A stretch of DNA of 64,000 bases, from positions 190,610,423 through 190,674,422 of the forward strand of contig CM022298.1 of NCBI GenBank assembly GCA_011799875.1, written 5' to 3'. The stretch's first letter is position 1. The number at the start of each line of letters is the position of its first letter. The notes below the pieces were generated by a model. The model saw nothing but the letters and a program-made list of their open reading frames with translations. It was not told the origin of the DNA and did not search any database. Of the stretch, positions 21,891 through 32,494 are shown piece by piece. Origin of the DNA: Thinopyrum elongatum. Lineage: Eukaryota > Streptophyta > Magnoliopsida > Poales > Poaceae. A program made the position numbers and the translations under genes.

Positions 21891-24800
21891 CTAATTGCGG
21901 TGCTCGCCTTCGACTCTTTGGATTTGGTCCACCCTCTCCACGATGGGCGCGACAAGGGCCTCTAGTGGCGCGGGGTCGTATCCCTTCGGCAAGCTTTTGA
22001 AGATGTTGCTGAAGTCGACGCCCGGGTTTCTGTATGCTATCTTCACCAGCAACCTCCGGAGAACTCCCCGGCAAAGCCTGCGTGACTCGTCGGCCAGTTG
22101 AGCCTTGTGATTGACTTGGAGCTGTTGGAGTGCTTCTACTACTCCGTCGAAGAACTCGGCTAGCTTGACGCTAGTTTGCGTGTTCTTGTCGGTGGAGTAC
22201 CCGAAGTCCGGCACCTTTAGGGCAGTCAGCTCCTTGTCGATGTCCTCGGCTGCGCTGGCAAGCCTGTCTGTGAAGATCCCCACGTTATCCCTGAACTTCT
22301 TGTGGGTTGCAATAGCGTCTTGAAGCAGAACCTTTTCCTTCTGGAGCTCTGCCATTAGAAGCCCTTCGCGCTTTCTGGTGGTGTCAAGCGTCTCCTTCAG
22401 CGTGGTCAGTTTCAGCTTCAGGTCTGCTCTGGAGTCATTGGCGGCGGCAAGCAGATTGTTCTTCTTGGCTATGGTAACTTGCATCTCCGCCAAAGTGTCG
22501 GTCACCTTTGCCCTCTCACTTTCAAGCGTTGAGAGCTTGTCACCGTTTGCCTTGAGGGCGGCCTCTAGTCTAGCCACTTTCTCCTCCGTTTCCTTCCTGT
22601 TCACTTTTGCAGCAGCGACAGCGTTGGTGGCCTCCACCAACTTGCTGGCGTACTCTTGGGCCAAGGCTTCGATTTCCTTCTGGTGTTTTTGTGCCTGCCC
22701 CTGGGTCCGCTCTGCGACAAGTCTTGCCACCTCCTCGTATTTCTGTCGGAGGGTTTCGGCAAGTTTCCTCTTGCGCTCGGCAAGTTCTTCTTCGTGGGCA
22801 TCAAGGTCCACTTTCCGCTGGTTCAGATCACCGGCCCGAGCAGACAACTCCTTGGCGGTCTCCTCCTGTTTTTGTTCAATGTCTTGCTTCATCAGGAGGA
22901 GGGCCTGCCGTTCTTCGGCCAGCTGTGCCCGCTTGACCTCTAACGCATTAAGAGATCGCGCGTGGACATCCGCCAAGATCTCCGCGCGCCTCAACATGTC
23001 AGCTTCGGCCTTCTCGATGAGCACCTCCCTGGAAGCTAGCTTCTCCCGTCGGGCGCGATGAAGATTCAGCAGCTTTTGGAGCAGTTGCTCCTCTTCAGAC
23101 GTGCTGCTGCTGCTGGCGCCTGGCGCATCCACAAGCTGGAGCCCGGCAGCGGCAAGGATCTCCTCGTCCACAACATCCTCCTCGGTTGACGCTCTGGAGC
23201 CCACCGTCCAGGGGAGGCTGACGTAGACGTTCTCGCCGACCCGGATGTATTTGCTTGGCGGAGGCGTGTTGGGCGCTGCCGCCTCGTCAGTGGTTGAGGG
23301 ACCCGTGGTCGGAGTAGCGCCTGGCGCTCCTGTGGCCTCAGGGCCGTCAGTACGACCACCGGCTCCCTCGCCGGCCTCCTCAGCAGCCTTCTGGGCGGCC
23401 TCAGCTTCAGCAGCCTTGGCGGCTTCATCGGTGGGCGCCTTGGCGGTATTATCCTCGGCGGCCTTGCCGGCCTCTTCGGCAGCCCTGGCAGCTTCTTCGT
23501 CGGCAAGCTTGTCGGCTGCCAGCTTGTCGGCCTTGGCAGCAGCGGCCTTGGCGGCCTCGTCGTCGACGGCCCCTGCGGTGTTCTCCTCGGCAGAAGAGTC
23601 AATGTTCATTGGCTCCACCGAGGAGGGCTCTGCCAACCCGAGAAGTAAAGCAAAAAGAGCTTCAGGAAGAAATTCAAGAAGCCAAAAGAAAGAAAGCAGA
23701 AAGAGTTTTGCGGCAAGTGGGTTTACCCGTGTTGAGCTCAGGAGCGGTCGGCTCCCCTCCCCCGTCAACGTTTGTCATTGGGGTGGGGTCGCCAGCGCTG
23801 GTGCTTGGCGCTTTGGCGCTTGCCGGCTCCTCTTCGTGGCTCGGCTCGCTAGTGGGAGCCCTTACCGGAGATCTTCTCCTTGGCGGAGTGGTCGAGGGGG
23901 GTGGTACTTCTGGAGCACCTTCAGATGGCTCCACTTGCTGCTCCTCTCCTACACGCCCAAAGATGTCAGTAACAAAATGCTTGTTCCTCAGCGACCGCCA
24001 GCGAAAGGTAGTTGAAATACTTACGCTGGGGGCTGCAACGAGGGCTGGGCTCCGAGCTGGTCGGGACGGTCTCAGACGCTCTCCCGGTGGTTGCCGTGGG
24101 CTCATCTTCGACGACCACCACGGTCTTGCTCGTCGAGACCTTAGCTCTCTTCCTTGTCCTCTCCGCCAAAGTTTCCTCCCTGCGGAAGCAAGGCCGGAGC
24201 GCGACAAGTGAGGACAGAAACAAAACCTTACAAAGATTGAGGGTCGCGGCAAGGGAACTTACTCTTCCTCGTCGTCCTCTTCGTTGAGGGCGGAAAAATC
24301 AAAGTCCGCCTCCGTGTGAGGAGGGGGAGCAGGGGGAGCTGGGCTCCTTGGCCGCTTGGCGGGGGTAGTAGCAGCGGTCTTTGATGACCCTGCTCCAGTT
24401 GCCGGGGCCGCGTGAGACACTCCCGCAGCACCAGCCCTTACCGCGGTCGAGCGCGTCGAACGGCGCTCCGGCGGTTGTTGAACTTCTTGCCGCTCAGCCA
24501 CTTTGCCAAGCCTGCGAAGGCGTTTCCTCCTCAGAGGGGCTGGGGACTCTGACTGCGGTGGGCTTTCGGTGCCCTCCTCGGAAGAGGAGCCCTCATCCTC
24601 CGAGCTGCCTGACTCGTCGGCAGGCTGGCTTGGCCCGACATCCTTACCGGGTGCGGCGAGCTCCCCCTTCCCGGCAAGCATCCCCTGCTCGGCAAGGCTC
24701 TCCTTTTGTGCCTCGTCGAGCTCCGCCAAAGTATAACCAAAATCACCAGCTTCCCTGGCGAGCCTGTCCTCCTCCACTCTTCGAGCAATGAATTCTATTT

Positions 24801-25896
24801 CTTGCTCAGTGGTGTTGCGGACGAGCCACTCTTCCACCCGGACCTGCTTTTCGACCGTGGAGTCAAAGAATCGCCGCACGTCTTCTTCGAGCGGCACGTC
24901 CCAAGTTGCTTCAACGCTGTGCGCATTGCAGAGCGGCATCATAGCGATGATTGCACTCAATGCGGAGTTGTTGCAAAGAGGCACGATGTGCTTCGGCAGC
25001 GTGAACGCCTTGTCGCGCTTTTCTGGATCTGTCTCTTGCTTGAACAGTTCTCGCATGAAAAAGTCATGCTGCAGAACTGTGAAGTTGTTGATCAGTCCAG
25101 GGCGCAGCCGCATGATATCGGCTGGGTTCTTCCAATCAGAGGCCGGCCTTCCTCTCTGCTGCAGAGGAGCAATGCGGCGGCGGAGGAAGTCTGCGCCAAC
25201 CATCCCTATGGTGAGCCCGGCCTCCCTGAGCCGTATGATCCTGGCAGTGGCAATCTCCAGCTTTTTGTCCTAGGGATCCAGATCGCTCCAGTCTGTGCCA
25301 CGCGCCGCTGGGGTCTTGCGAAGCTCACAGTATGGTGGCGGCTCGTCGTCAATGATCCAACACCATTCAGACCGGATTTCTCCCCATCCTTGGCGGAGAT
25401 CCTCCTTCAGATAATGCTCCTTGGCGCCCAATCTTGAAACGAACGAGACGCCAACAGTGAGAGGCTCCCCCTTTTCAGCACGGGGAGTGAAGTAATGCCT
25501 GAACAGCAAGGTGTTGGGTGCGACGCCGACGAAGTTCTCGCACAGATGCGCAAATATTGCCATGGTGGATACGGCATTCGGTGTGAGATCCAGCAGACGG
25601 AGGTTGAAGGTGTACATGACGTCGCTGAAGAAATCCGAGTACAGTGGGCAGAGCCCGCACCAAAAGTAGCAAGCGAAGAAGGGGTACTTGCTCACTTCGC
25701 TCTCGTCGGTGGCTGGGCGAACGCGGGTGGCCGGATGCGCCTTGGTCCTCGCGGCCCACATGCCCTGGAACTTGGCCTTCAGATCCGCCCCCGTGAGCGT
25801 CGGAGCGAAGAGCGCGTACTTCTGCCTCTTCATCTGCGCCTAGGTCTCCGTCCTTGAGGACTTCCCCGTCTTCCCCTTTTCTCCTTTGGGAGGCAT
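21891..25896 (-). CDS. Spliced antisense gene of the inner Tat element (Transposase_28-like plus coiled coil)
   Basis: Four exons on the strand opposite gag-pol. Exon 1 is 25896-24263 (ATG at 25896, M-P-P-K-G-E-K-G-K). Exon 2 is 24179-24025, exon 3 is 23948-23728 and exon 4 is 23629-21891. Every intron starts GT and ends AG (donors GTAAGT, GTAAGT, GTAAAC; acceptors CCGCAG, GTGTAG, TGGCAG) and the codon phases match at all three junctions. Exon 1 holds the region L-T-P-N-A-V-S-T-M-A-I-F-A-H-L-C-E, resembling the Pfam 'putative gypsy type transposon' family (Transposase_28), then an acidic C-terminus. Exon 4 is an Ala/Glu-rich leader followed by a ~300-residue coiled coil. Two TAGs (25842-25840 and 25272-25270) break exon 1 but keep frame; both are compatible with CAG to TAG. 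Function unknown. Antisense extra ORFs are known in Tat elements; the exon structure is my inference. Confidence 0.7.
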
Positions 25897-26268
25897 GGCG
25901 AAGGCGGAGCTGAGGACCGAGGGAGATGCGGACGCGCGCGGTGGCGGAGGATTGGGAAACCGCCTTTGTTTTAGAGTGGAGGAAGAAGAAGGCGGAGATT
26001 TGGAGATCGAGAATGGTGAGAGGGGTGTGCGAGTGCTTCTGCAGGTCCCTCCTTTTATGGGGAAAGATGCGGAACCATCCGCCCCTTCGTCATTCGAGAT
26101 AACTGCGCACGCTTCCCACGCTCCGCATTCAACGCGCGACGCGTGGGAGAGCGTGCAATTAAACAGCATAGAGACGTTTCGGCTTATCCCAGCCACGCGT
26201 GCCCGTGCACTGTTTGGGCCTGGCCCAACAACGCCCGGCACCATGTGTGGTCCAGGCCCGGGGACTCG
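25897..26268 (-). promoter_or_regulatory. Candidate promoter of the antisense gene
   Basis: The 372 bp between the antisense ATG and the 3' LTR contain, on the minus strand, CCATAAAAGGAGG (about 26048-26060), a TATA-like block. Downstream is a C/T-rich 5'UTR-like leader of about 150 bp. The LTR promoter reads TATAAAAGGAGG at 14099, so the antisense box resembles the sense one. The rest of the stretch shows nothing else. Confidence 0.4.
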
Positions 26269-27281
26269 TGTCGGTGTACTAGAATAGGGGTACCCTAGTA
26301 CCCCGTACTTGTGCACGGGCAGTAGTAGCATCCCGCGGCCAGGCTTGCGGGAGGACAGCCAGAGAGAAGCTCAAGATTATTAAGCCATTCAAGAACAAAG
26401 TATACAAAGCAAGAGTTAAGGCCCCGGCAAGAGGAGCTTGCCGGGAGGGACAGCTGAGGCCCAGCCTGGGCATTGCTGAAGCAGAGTACTTGCCGCGGCA
26501 AGGTACTTGCCCCGGCAAGTCATTGGCTGCGGCAAGGTATTGGCTGCGGCAAGATAGCGGCTGCGGCAAGGTACTTGCCCCGGCAAGTTACCTTGCACGG
26601 CAAACTATGGGTTGCGCCAAGCTGTCAGGTGCGGCAAGGTCTTGCCGCGGCAAGCGTTACTGTACCACTGTGCTACTATGCTGCTCCGGTGCCTCTGCCA
26701 GCGTGGCGCTCTGGGTCCTTCCAAGCATGCGTGGCAGGGCACTGTGTAGACGGCTGTGCACTATAGGTAGCGGTGCAGCAGCAGGTGGGATGGGCTTTTC
26801 CCACGTCCACGACGTCCGGGTACATGTATGTGGACAGCAAAGGCATGTGCATTTAATGCCCTTGTCCCCTGCCGTCAGTGGTAGGTAGGACATGTCATCC
26901 TGGTAATAGTGGCCTTACTATAGCAACTTTCCACCTCTACCTTTACTGTTTGCCACCTGTTGGTGACCCCTTTGTGCGTATAAAAGGAGGCCCATAGGCA
27001 ACGTGAAAAGGGAGAGGAACTGAAAAAGGGAGAACTCCAGTATTGTACGCAGCTACTCGGTACTGTAGCGCTCCTGGAGCTAGAACAATCATACAGATAA
27101 TAACCAAAAAAAAAGCAGGAGTAGGGTTTTACGCATCCGTGCGGCCCGAACCTGGGTAAATCTCTCTCGTGCACTGTCGTGTTCTTCGCTAGATTTGCTC
27201 TTCGCGCGACCGTCTCTCCCTGCCGAACGTAAAAGGGTCCTTCTCTGGGTCCCATAGGTGATCGCGGATTCGTCCCCGACA
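26269..27281 (+). repeat. Inner Tat element, 3' LTR
   Basis: Same length as the 5' LTR and 13 differences from it, three of them clustered in AAGATAGCGG (about 26551-26560) within the palindrome array. TATAAAAGG at 26979-26987. It is preceded by the purine-poor but GGGG-containing run CCCGGGGACTCG, the best polypurine-tract candidate. Confidence 0.95.
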
Positions 27282-28151
27282 CCGTCGCCGCTCGATGGTG
27301 GTTCGAGCGTCCTCTTTGCTTCGTTCCTGGAGAACTTGACGCTGGTCGCGGCGCATCCGTCGATCGGACGATGCCGTGGAATCATCATCATGGCCATTAG
27401 TCCACCGGGTTGTTGACCACCGCTGGTGTCGTGGAGGAGAGTGCACTGTAGTTGCACCACCTCCGTTTTTCTCCACATTAGCTCGCACCGGATCGATGGA
27501 CCACCATTGCGAGGGCCCTGCCTCCTGCGGCCCATCCTTGTTGGCGAAGCCAATGAGGCTCTGGATAGTAGCTCGCCACTCCTCCATCTTCTCCAAAGCA
27601 GGAGGGAAATCGAGGAGCAGCTGCGCACGTGCCAAAGCTTCTGCCGGCAAAGGCGCCGGCGACAGGTGCGAGGTACGTGAGGTGCTCTGACTCCTAGGAA
27701 AGTTAGAAGGAGCACCGTCACGATCACGCGACCGCGCGTCACTTCCGCCTGTAGTTTGGCGTGCACGCTAGACCTGTGCACCTTGGGATCGATGCGCAGA
27801 AGTCTTTTCATGGGGACACCCTGAACCACCAGCGCCATGATGTTGCTCATCGTACACGACCTGGGAAGGCTGCGACGCTTGCGCCGGCACGGGAGCCCTA
27901 GAAGGCGTCCTTCGATCTCTGGAGTTCGTTGCGCCGCCCGTAGGCAACACAGCTCCATCTCTGGATCCTGCGGCGTGTGGGTAGCCGCTGCCGCTGCGAA
28001 CGACGTCGCTCGCCTGGCTTGGATCACCGGAATGTTGTGGGGGCTCTAAACCTCTTCCTTCTGCATCCACACCATCACCCGTACGCGAGGGCATAGGCAA
28101 AACAGACGTGGATGGTTGCGTCGTTGCGGCGCTCTTCTTTTTGGGTGGCAT
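27282..28151 (-). pseudogene. Outer Tat gag, N-terminal part
   Basis: The frame opens with ATG at 28151 (M-P-P-K-K-K-S) and stays in one frame to 27282, broken by one TAG at 27770-27768. It encodes a low-complexity Pro/Ser/Arg leader and then the conserved A-E-A-L-A-R-A-Q-L-L-L segment. At 27282 it stops inside E-R-R-R, where the inner Tat element is inserted; the frame resumes at 13388. Confidence 0.8.
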
Positions 28152-28214
28152 GATAATGAAGATGATGAAGAAACTAAGGCGCCGATCACTGGATCAGGTT
28201 CGCACAACCTCGAT

Positions 28215-28235
28215 CCCCCTACCTGGAGCGCCAAA
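28215..28235 (-). promoter_or_regulatory. Primer-binding site of the outer Tat element
   Basis: Immediately inside the right LTR the minus strand reads TTTGGCGCTCCAGGTAGGGG. The same block (TTGGCGCGCCAGGTAGGGG) follows the LTR of the inner element, and TTTGGAGCGCCAGGTAGGGG follows that of the third Tat element. Position and conservation identify it as the PBS. I do not assign the tRNA. Confidence 0.75.
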
Positions 28236-28237
28236 GA

Positions 28238-29017
28238 TGTCGGCATGCGACACCTATGGGATCCTAAAGGACAAAACCAATGATCGACGCGGGGCGATTT
28301 TACCCAGGTTCGGGCCGCTAATCAGCGTAAAACCCTACTCCTGCCTTGTTTTATTATGAGTGTTCTTGTTCCCAGGCTCCAGGAGCGCTTGCAATGAACA
28401 GTACATTCAAAGAGCAGCTACGCATGCAGAATGGGCCAGAAGATCCTCCTCCCCTGTAGCAGTTGCCATGGGCCTCCTTTTATATGCTCAAAGGGGGCAC
28501 CACAGTGGCAAAATGTACATACATTGAGGTTTAAAGTAGCTACGGGGTTATCATACCTAACCACTGACGGATTAGGATGAATGAATTTAATGCACTGTGA
28601 GGTGTCCGTTTAGGTGTCCTCACTTTCTTGGAGATGGAAAAAGGGGCCATCCCATCAGCACCGCCTAAGCTCTCCTCCACTGGCGCGTTGCCACACATCC
28701 AGAGAAGGACCCAGAATGTCAGGCTTGTTGCTGTGCTGAAGCGGTGGCACAGTGATAGAATCTTGCTGGGCCCAAATCTTGCCGGGCCCAAATCTTGTCG
28801 GGTTCTGCGAGCCACCCCGGCAAGATCTTGCCGGGGGCTCGGTGTTCGATCTTCAGATCTTATTAACTCCTGATCCTTTGATTCTCGGTCTGAATGTCCC
28901 CTTGACAATCTTGCACTAATCTCCAACTACTCCCCCGTCAAGCCTTGCGCGGGCTTGGCTACGACTGCCCGTGCACAAGTATGGGGTACTAAAGTCCCAA
29001 TACTTAGTACACCGACA
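28238..29017 (-). repeat. Outer Tat element, right LTR (its 5' LTR)
   Basis: This 780-bp LTR has TGTCGG at 28238 and CCGACA ending at 29017. On the minus strand a TATAAAAGG box lies at about 28476-28484, so transcription would run leftwards into gag. The AATGT TSD follows directly. Confidence 0.92.
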
Positions 29018-29115
29018 AATGTGAATTATTTCATGCCCTCTTTTATTCCCCACTATCCATTGCACCTGTCTATCATACAATGTCTATACATTCAATTACT
29101 TTTCTTGTTTATCAG

Positions 29116-30392
29116 CCAATTGAATTGGAGGGGGTGATGGCAGTATCTAAGGGAGTAACAACACGGTCTTCAAAAAAGATAGTGCTACCAGTCGATCCAG
29201 GTAGAACCATGGTTGTACTTGCCCAAGAACCAGCCCCACCACACATAACCCAGACTCTCGCAGATTGTACCCCTACCTAGTTGGATAGAGAACCAGCTAC
29301 ACCCCTTCTAACCCCAACCCTAGCTCATAGTAACCCAGTTCTAGTTGACACATCACTGTCTCCACCACAGAGCACCCAGACACGAGCAGTTAGTAAGGCA
29401 ACTGCAGTGCCCAAAGCACGAGGACCACCACTCCGAACCCCAACTCAACGCTTAAAGCAGAAGAAGAATTGTTCTCAGGTCAGGTTCTGTAGCTATGGTT
29501 CATAATCCTTTGCTCTTGCATCACTATATTTACTCATACCAACTATTTTCAAATTTGAAGGATGGAATTGAAACTCCAGTGGCGCAACAGGTATGTTTTA
29601 AACCTGTTTCTTTAACTGGTTTGCTGTTGTAACTCGCTCTATGTTGATTTCAGTTTCAATTGAATAAACAGTTATGTTCTCATGTCATGCACATTACAAG
29701 TGTTGTTATTGTTGTGTAGTTTCACACACTTATATTTTGTCTATGCTGCTTTGCCTTAAACAAATATTATTTGAACTGTGTCTCTATCTTGATTTGGGAA
29801 CAAAAACTAGAATGATATAGACCATACAGTGACCATGGTACATAGATATATGTTTGTTTCATGCGGTTATCCTGTCCACTTTACTACTGAACTGATTTAC
29901 CAAAATGAGTTTCATATACAAAACATGTGATGTGTCTGCTTGTTTCTCTTTTAGAATGCAGACAAAATATTGGAGAAGAGTACCCCGTTATACAATGGTT
30001 AAGGAAGTAATGCAGATAAGGTTCAAGATAGTGAGACATCCCTGTTGGTCTCTGAGAAAGCTGATAAAAACTATCTTGACAACAGTGAGACAACCCAAAA
30101 GTCTTGTCTTGATGTAGTGTTCGAGTTACTGGCCACTACTGCTGGCACAAGCTCTTCAAACTCGCTTCCTGAATCAGTTCGTATTCTTGAGTCTCAACTT
30201 CAAGTTGAAAGACATCGATCAGATGTGCTGCGACACAAAGCCGAAGTACTGAGGAAGTCCCTGTAGAATTCAGATGCATACTTTCTAGTGCAACAGCAAG
30301 CACTGGAGGATTTAAGCGCCAAACAAGATAAAGTTAATAAGCTTGCTAAGCATCTTGCCAGCATGCTGGGTACCCAGGATATTGTTTCTTGA
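29116..30392 (+). pseudogene. CACTA internal gene, three 3' exons with coiled-coil C-terminus
   Basis: Exons 29116-29478, 29561-29590 (30 bp) and 29955-30392 are bounded by AG acceptors (TTATCAG, TTGAAG, TTTTAG) and GT donors, and stay in phase. The first exon has M-A-V-S-K-G-V-T-T-R-S-S then a Pro/Thr-rich stretch with one TAG (29278-29280). The last exon has TAA (30000-30002) and TAG (30264-30266) and encodes a heptad-like helix (L-E-S-Q-L-Q-V-E-R-H-R-S-D-V-L) ending with TGA. The exons continue the duplicated-exon series left of the nested retrotransposon. It is probably the second, non-transposase CACTA protein; the role is not established here. Confidence 0.6.
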
Positions 30393-30649
30393 GCTCTTCC
30401 GAAGTGGTTTCAGTTCTAGAATTGTTTTGCTGTGGCGTTTATTTGCACTGGTCGCCAACTTTGACAACCAGTGTATGTGATATGCTGCTTTGTTCCCTAT
30501 ATTTGCACTGGTGGCGAACTTTGATGCCTAGTGGATGTAATATGTGTAATAGCCTAGCGCTAGTTGCTTGCTTATTTATTTCCTTATTGTCTTGTTTAGT
30601 TGTTTGCTTGTAGTCACTGCAGTTCTTTTTTCATGTTTTTCTAGTGGCC

Positions 30650-31660
30650 ACAATAACCTATTTTTTATAACTAGGCCACAATAACCATGGGCAATGTACG
30701 GACCGTTGTAACCATGGTCCTTCTACCTGCTGTAGTGACCATGGGCCTCCTACGGGCCGTAGAATCCATGGGCCCTCAATGGGCCGTATAATCAATGGGC
30801 CTTATACGGGCCATTCATGGACCACTAACGATCTGTAAAATTGGCCGTAAACGAGCTAGAGTGTAAATCGTGTGTTTATGGCCCGACCATAATAGGCCGT
30901 TAATAGGCCGAAATGTATAACGGGCTTAATTCTATCGACAGGCATCACAGCTTGTTAATGGGCCATATTTGATGACACTATGAAAACAGCCCAACGGGCC
31001 ACAAATGGGCCCACTGTAACCACGGGCTGAATTTGGCCCACAAGCAGAACAGGCCAGTAACGGGCCGTAAGTAACCGATTGCTGGAAATGAGCGCAAGAA
31101 TAAATGGGCCCTTAGAAGGCCAAAATGTAACACGGGCTGGAAACGGCCCAATGGAATAATGGGCCGTTAATGGGTGTAAATCGTTACACTGTTCATTATG
31201 GGCCAGTTTCACCACGGGCCTTTAATGGGCCAAGAGTTACAAAGGGCCTCGTATGAGCCGAAAGACGTCATGGGCCATACATGGGCCAGAAGTTACAATG
31301 GGCTGGAATCATATTGGACGGCCTAGGTGACGCTACTGGGCCCAATTCGGATAGGCCATAATGGTTCGTGAGTTAGCGGGTTGTAAATGGGCTATATACG
31401 AACAGGCCGTTAACAGGCTTTCCGTGGGCCGACCCGCTACCTTTTGACCAAGTCAAAAGGGCCAGCCTTTTCACCTGAATGGGCCTCTGTTGGGCTCTGC
31501 CACGTGTTGACGTATCATAGGTGCCTCCAGCCCAATGAGTGGATGACATTTGTCCCAACGCTGAGCCGACACGTGGTTCCTCTGGCCATTAAGAATTTTA
31601 CACGTGGAAAATCCCCATTGGTCCGGGCTGTTAACGGGTTAACGGATCCAAACCGGAACC
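30650..31660. repeat. GGGCC-rich subterminal repeats of the CACTA element
   Basis: About 1 kb packed with ATGGGCC, CGGGCC, GGGCCGT and their inverted forms, spaced a few tens of bases apart in both orientations. In CACTA elements such subterminal repeats are binding sites for the TnpA-type protein. The density falls off near 31660, before the unique terminal 260 bp. Confidence 0.8.
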
Positions 31661-31719
31661 CGATAGCTTAACGGTGACCCGTTACGGTGGATGCCACATG
31701 TCGGTTACCTTTGACGAAA

Positions 31720-31926
31720 GCACTTCCATGACGCGCCATTTATCGTCAAGGAAGTGGACACTTCCTTGATGATAATTTTGGTATTGTCATGGAACACTTC
31801 TACGACAGCACATGTATGACTATCTTGATTTTGTCACAAAATCGTGATGGATGTACATGCATGACAGAAAACGTGACCTACTATGACAAACACATATCAT
31901 CACGGAAGTGTATTTTTTTTGTAGTG
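31720..31926 (-). mobile_element. CACTA right terminus
   Basis: Read on the minus strand from 31926: CACTACAAAAAAAATACAC, then CTTCCGTGATG and alternating CTTCC/GGAAG and TCATGCATGTACATCCATCA blocks, the typical terminal region of Triticeae CACTA elements. It abuts the Sabrina/WHAM-like LTR exactly at 31927. A 3-bp TSD cannot be tested because the other end is missing. Confidence 0.85.
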
Positions 31927-32494
31927 GAGAGGAGAAGCCATCTAGCTACTAGCTATGGACCCGTAGGTTTGTGGTAAACTACTCACACATCATTGGAAGG
32001 GCACCAAGGTTGAATCCCCCTCCGCCGGAGTACCGGAACAGGTCTCCAGATGGGATCTCACGAGGACCAAAACTTGCGGCAGCGGAAAAGTATTTTTGGT
32101 GTGCCCTCTGGTATACGGGGAATATTTGGGTATTTATAAAGCAAAGATTGGGGTTAGAGGAGCATCAGGGGGCCCACAAGCCTGGGGGCCGCCCCCCTAG
32201 GGCATGCCTCCTGAGTTTGTTGCCAACTAGTGGCCCCTCTAACCTCCTCCAGAAGGTTCCTGGGTGTCTTCTGGTCCAAGAAAAATCCTCAAAAAGTTTT
32301 GTTCCGTTTGGACTCCATTTGGTATTGATTTTCTATAAAAGACAATAACAAGGAAAAAACAGCAACTGGCACTTGGCACTAGGTTAGTCCCAAAAATGAT
32401 ATAAAATAGCATAATAATGCATATAAAACATCCAAGATGGATAATATAATAGCATGGCAAAATAAAAAATTGTAGATATGTTGGAGACGTATTA
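31927..32494 (-). repeat. Partial 3' LTR of the Sabrina/WHAM-like element
   Basis: Matches 37473-38060 of the right LTR with scattered differences. Its terminal dinucleotide is TAATACG instead of TGATACG (G to A). The polypurine-like GCTTGGGGATGC follows inwards on the minus strand. Confidence 0.8.

Larger units (their letters stand above)
13389..27281 (+). mobile_element. Ty3/gypsy retrotransposon, Tat lineage (inner), near complete
   Basis: The 13.9-kb element has LTRs at 13389-14401 and 26269-27281, both 1013 bp. A line-by-line comparison gives 13 substitutions and no indels (1.3%). Flanks TCGTC and CCGTC match at four of five bases. Order: LTR, PBS, gag-protease, RT, RNase H, aRNase H, integrase, spacer, antisense gene (21891-25896, minus), LTR. 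The low LTR divergence makes it one of the youngest insertions here; it lies inside gag of the outer element. Defects include no in-frame ATG for gag before 15339 and one TAG at 14916. The pol frame is open from RT to the end of integrase. Confidence 0.95.
6247..29017 (-). mobile_element. Ty3/gypsy retrotransposon, Tat lineage (outer), nested-into
   Basis: Left LTR 6247-7044 and right LTR 28238-29017 are flanked by the perfect TSD AATGT (6242-6246 and 29018-29022). The right LTR ends CCGACA, and both LTRs start TGTCGGC on the plus strand. The PBS lies beside the right LTR, so the element reads leftwards. Gag-protease-RT-RNase H-aRNase H are all on the minus strand. Two later insertions split gag: the 13389-27281 element and the 11361-13076 solo LTR. 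The 3' part is lost: pol stops in the integrase zinc finger and is fused directly to the LTR at 7044/7045. Membership of the Tat lineage rests on the extra archaeal-type RNase H and the D-G-G-A protease motif. Confidence 0.92.
1500..31926 (+). mobile_element. CACTA (En/Spm-type) DNA transposon, interrupted; left end not found
   Basis: The right terminus is clear. Read on the minus strand from 31926 it begins CACTACAAAAAAAATACAC, the Triticeae CACTA-type terminus. It is preceded inwards by about 1 kb of GGGCC-rich subterminal repeats and a spliced gene (29116-30392). The same exon type (K-G/S-V-x-T-R-S-S followed by an acidic SSSEED patch) occurs left of the nested retrotransposon at about 4620-5790, so both sides belong to one element, split at 6242 by the Tat element with TSD AATGT. 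I set the left limit at about 1500, where GC-rich exon-like DNA begins, but no CACTA motif or GGGCC subterminal repeat is seen there. The true end may be deleted or upstream of the window. No TNP2-type transposase domain was recognised, so the element looks non-autonomous or gutted. Confidence 0.65.

Noticed and set aside
21891..23629. Coiled-coil exon as a host myosin, kinesin or nuclear matrix protein
   Set aside because: It lies inside TSD-bounded LTRs, is spliced to a retroelement-specific exon and has a positional counterpart in another Tat element.
22378..24015. Long plus-strand frames over the antisense gene of the inner Tat element (for example 22378-23061 and 23245-24015)
   Set aside because: They mirror the Ala/Glu-rich minus-strand gene; the minus strand has splice sites and the coiled-coil pattern.
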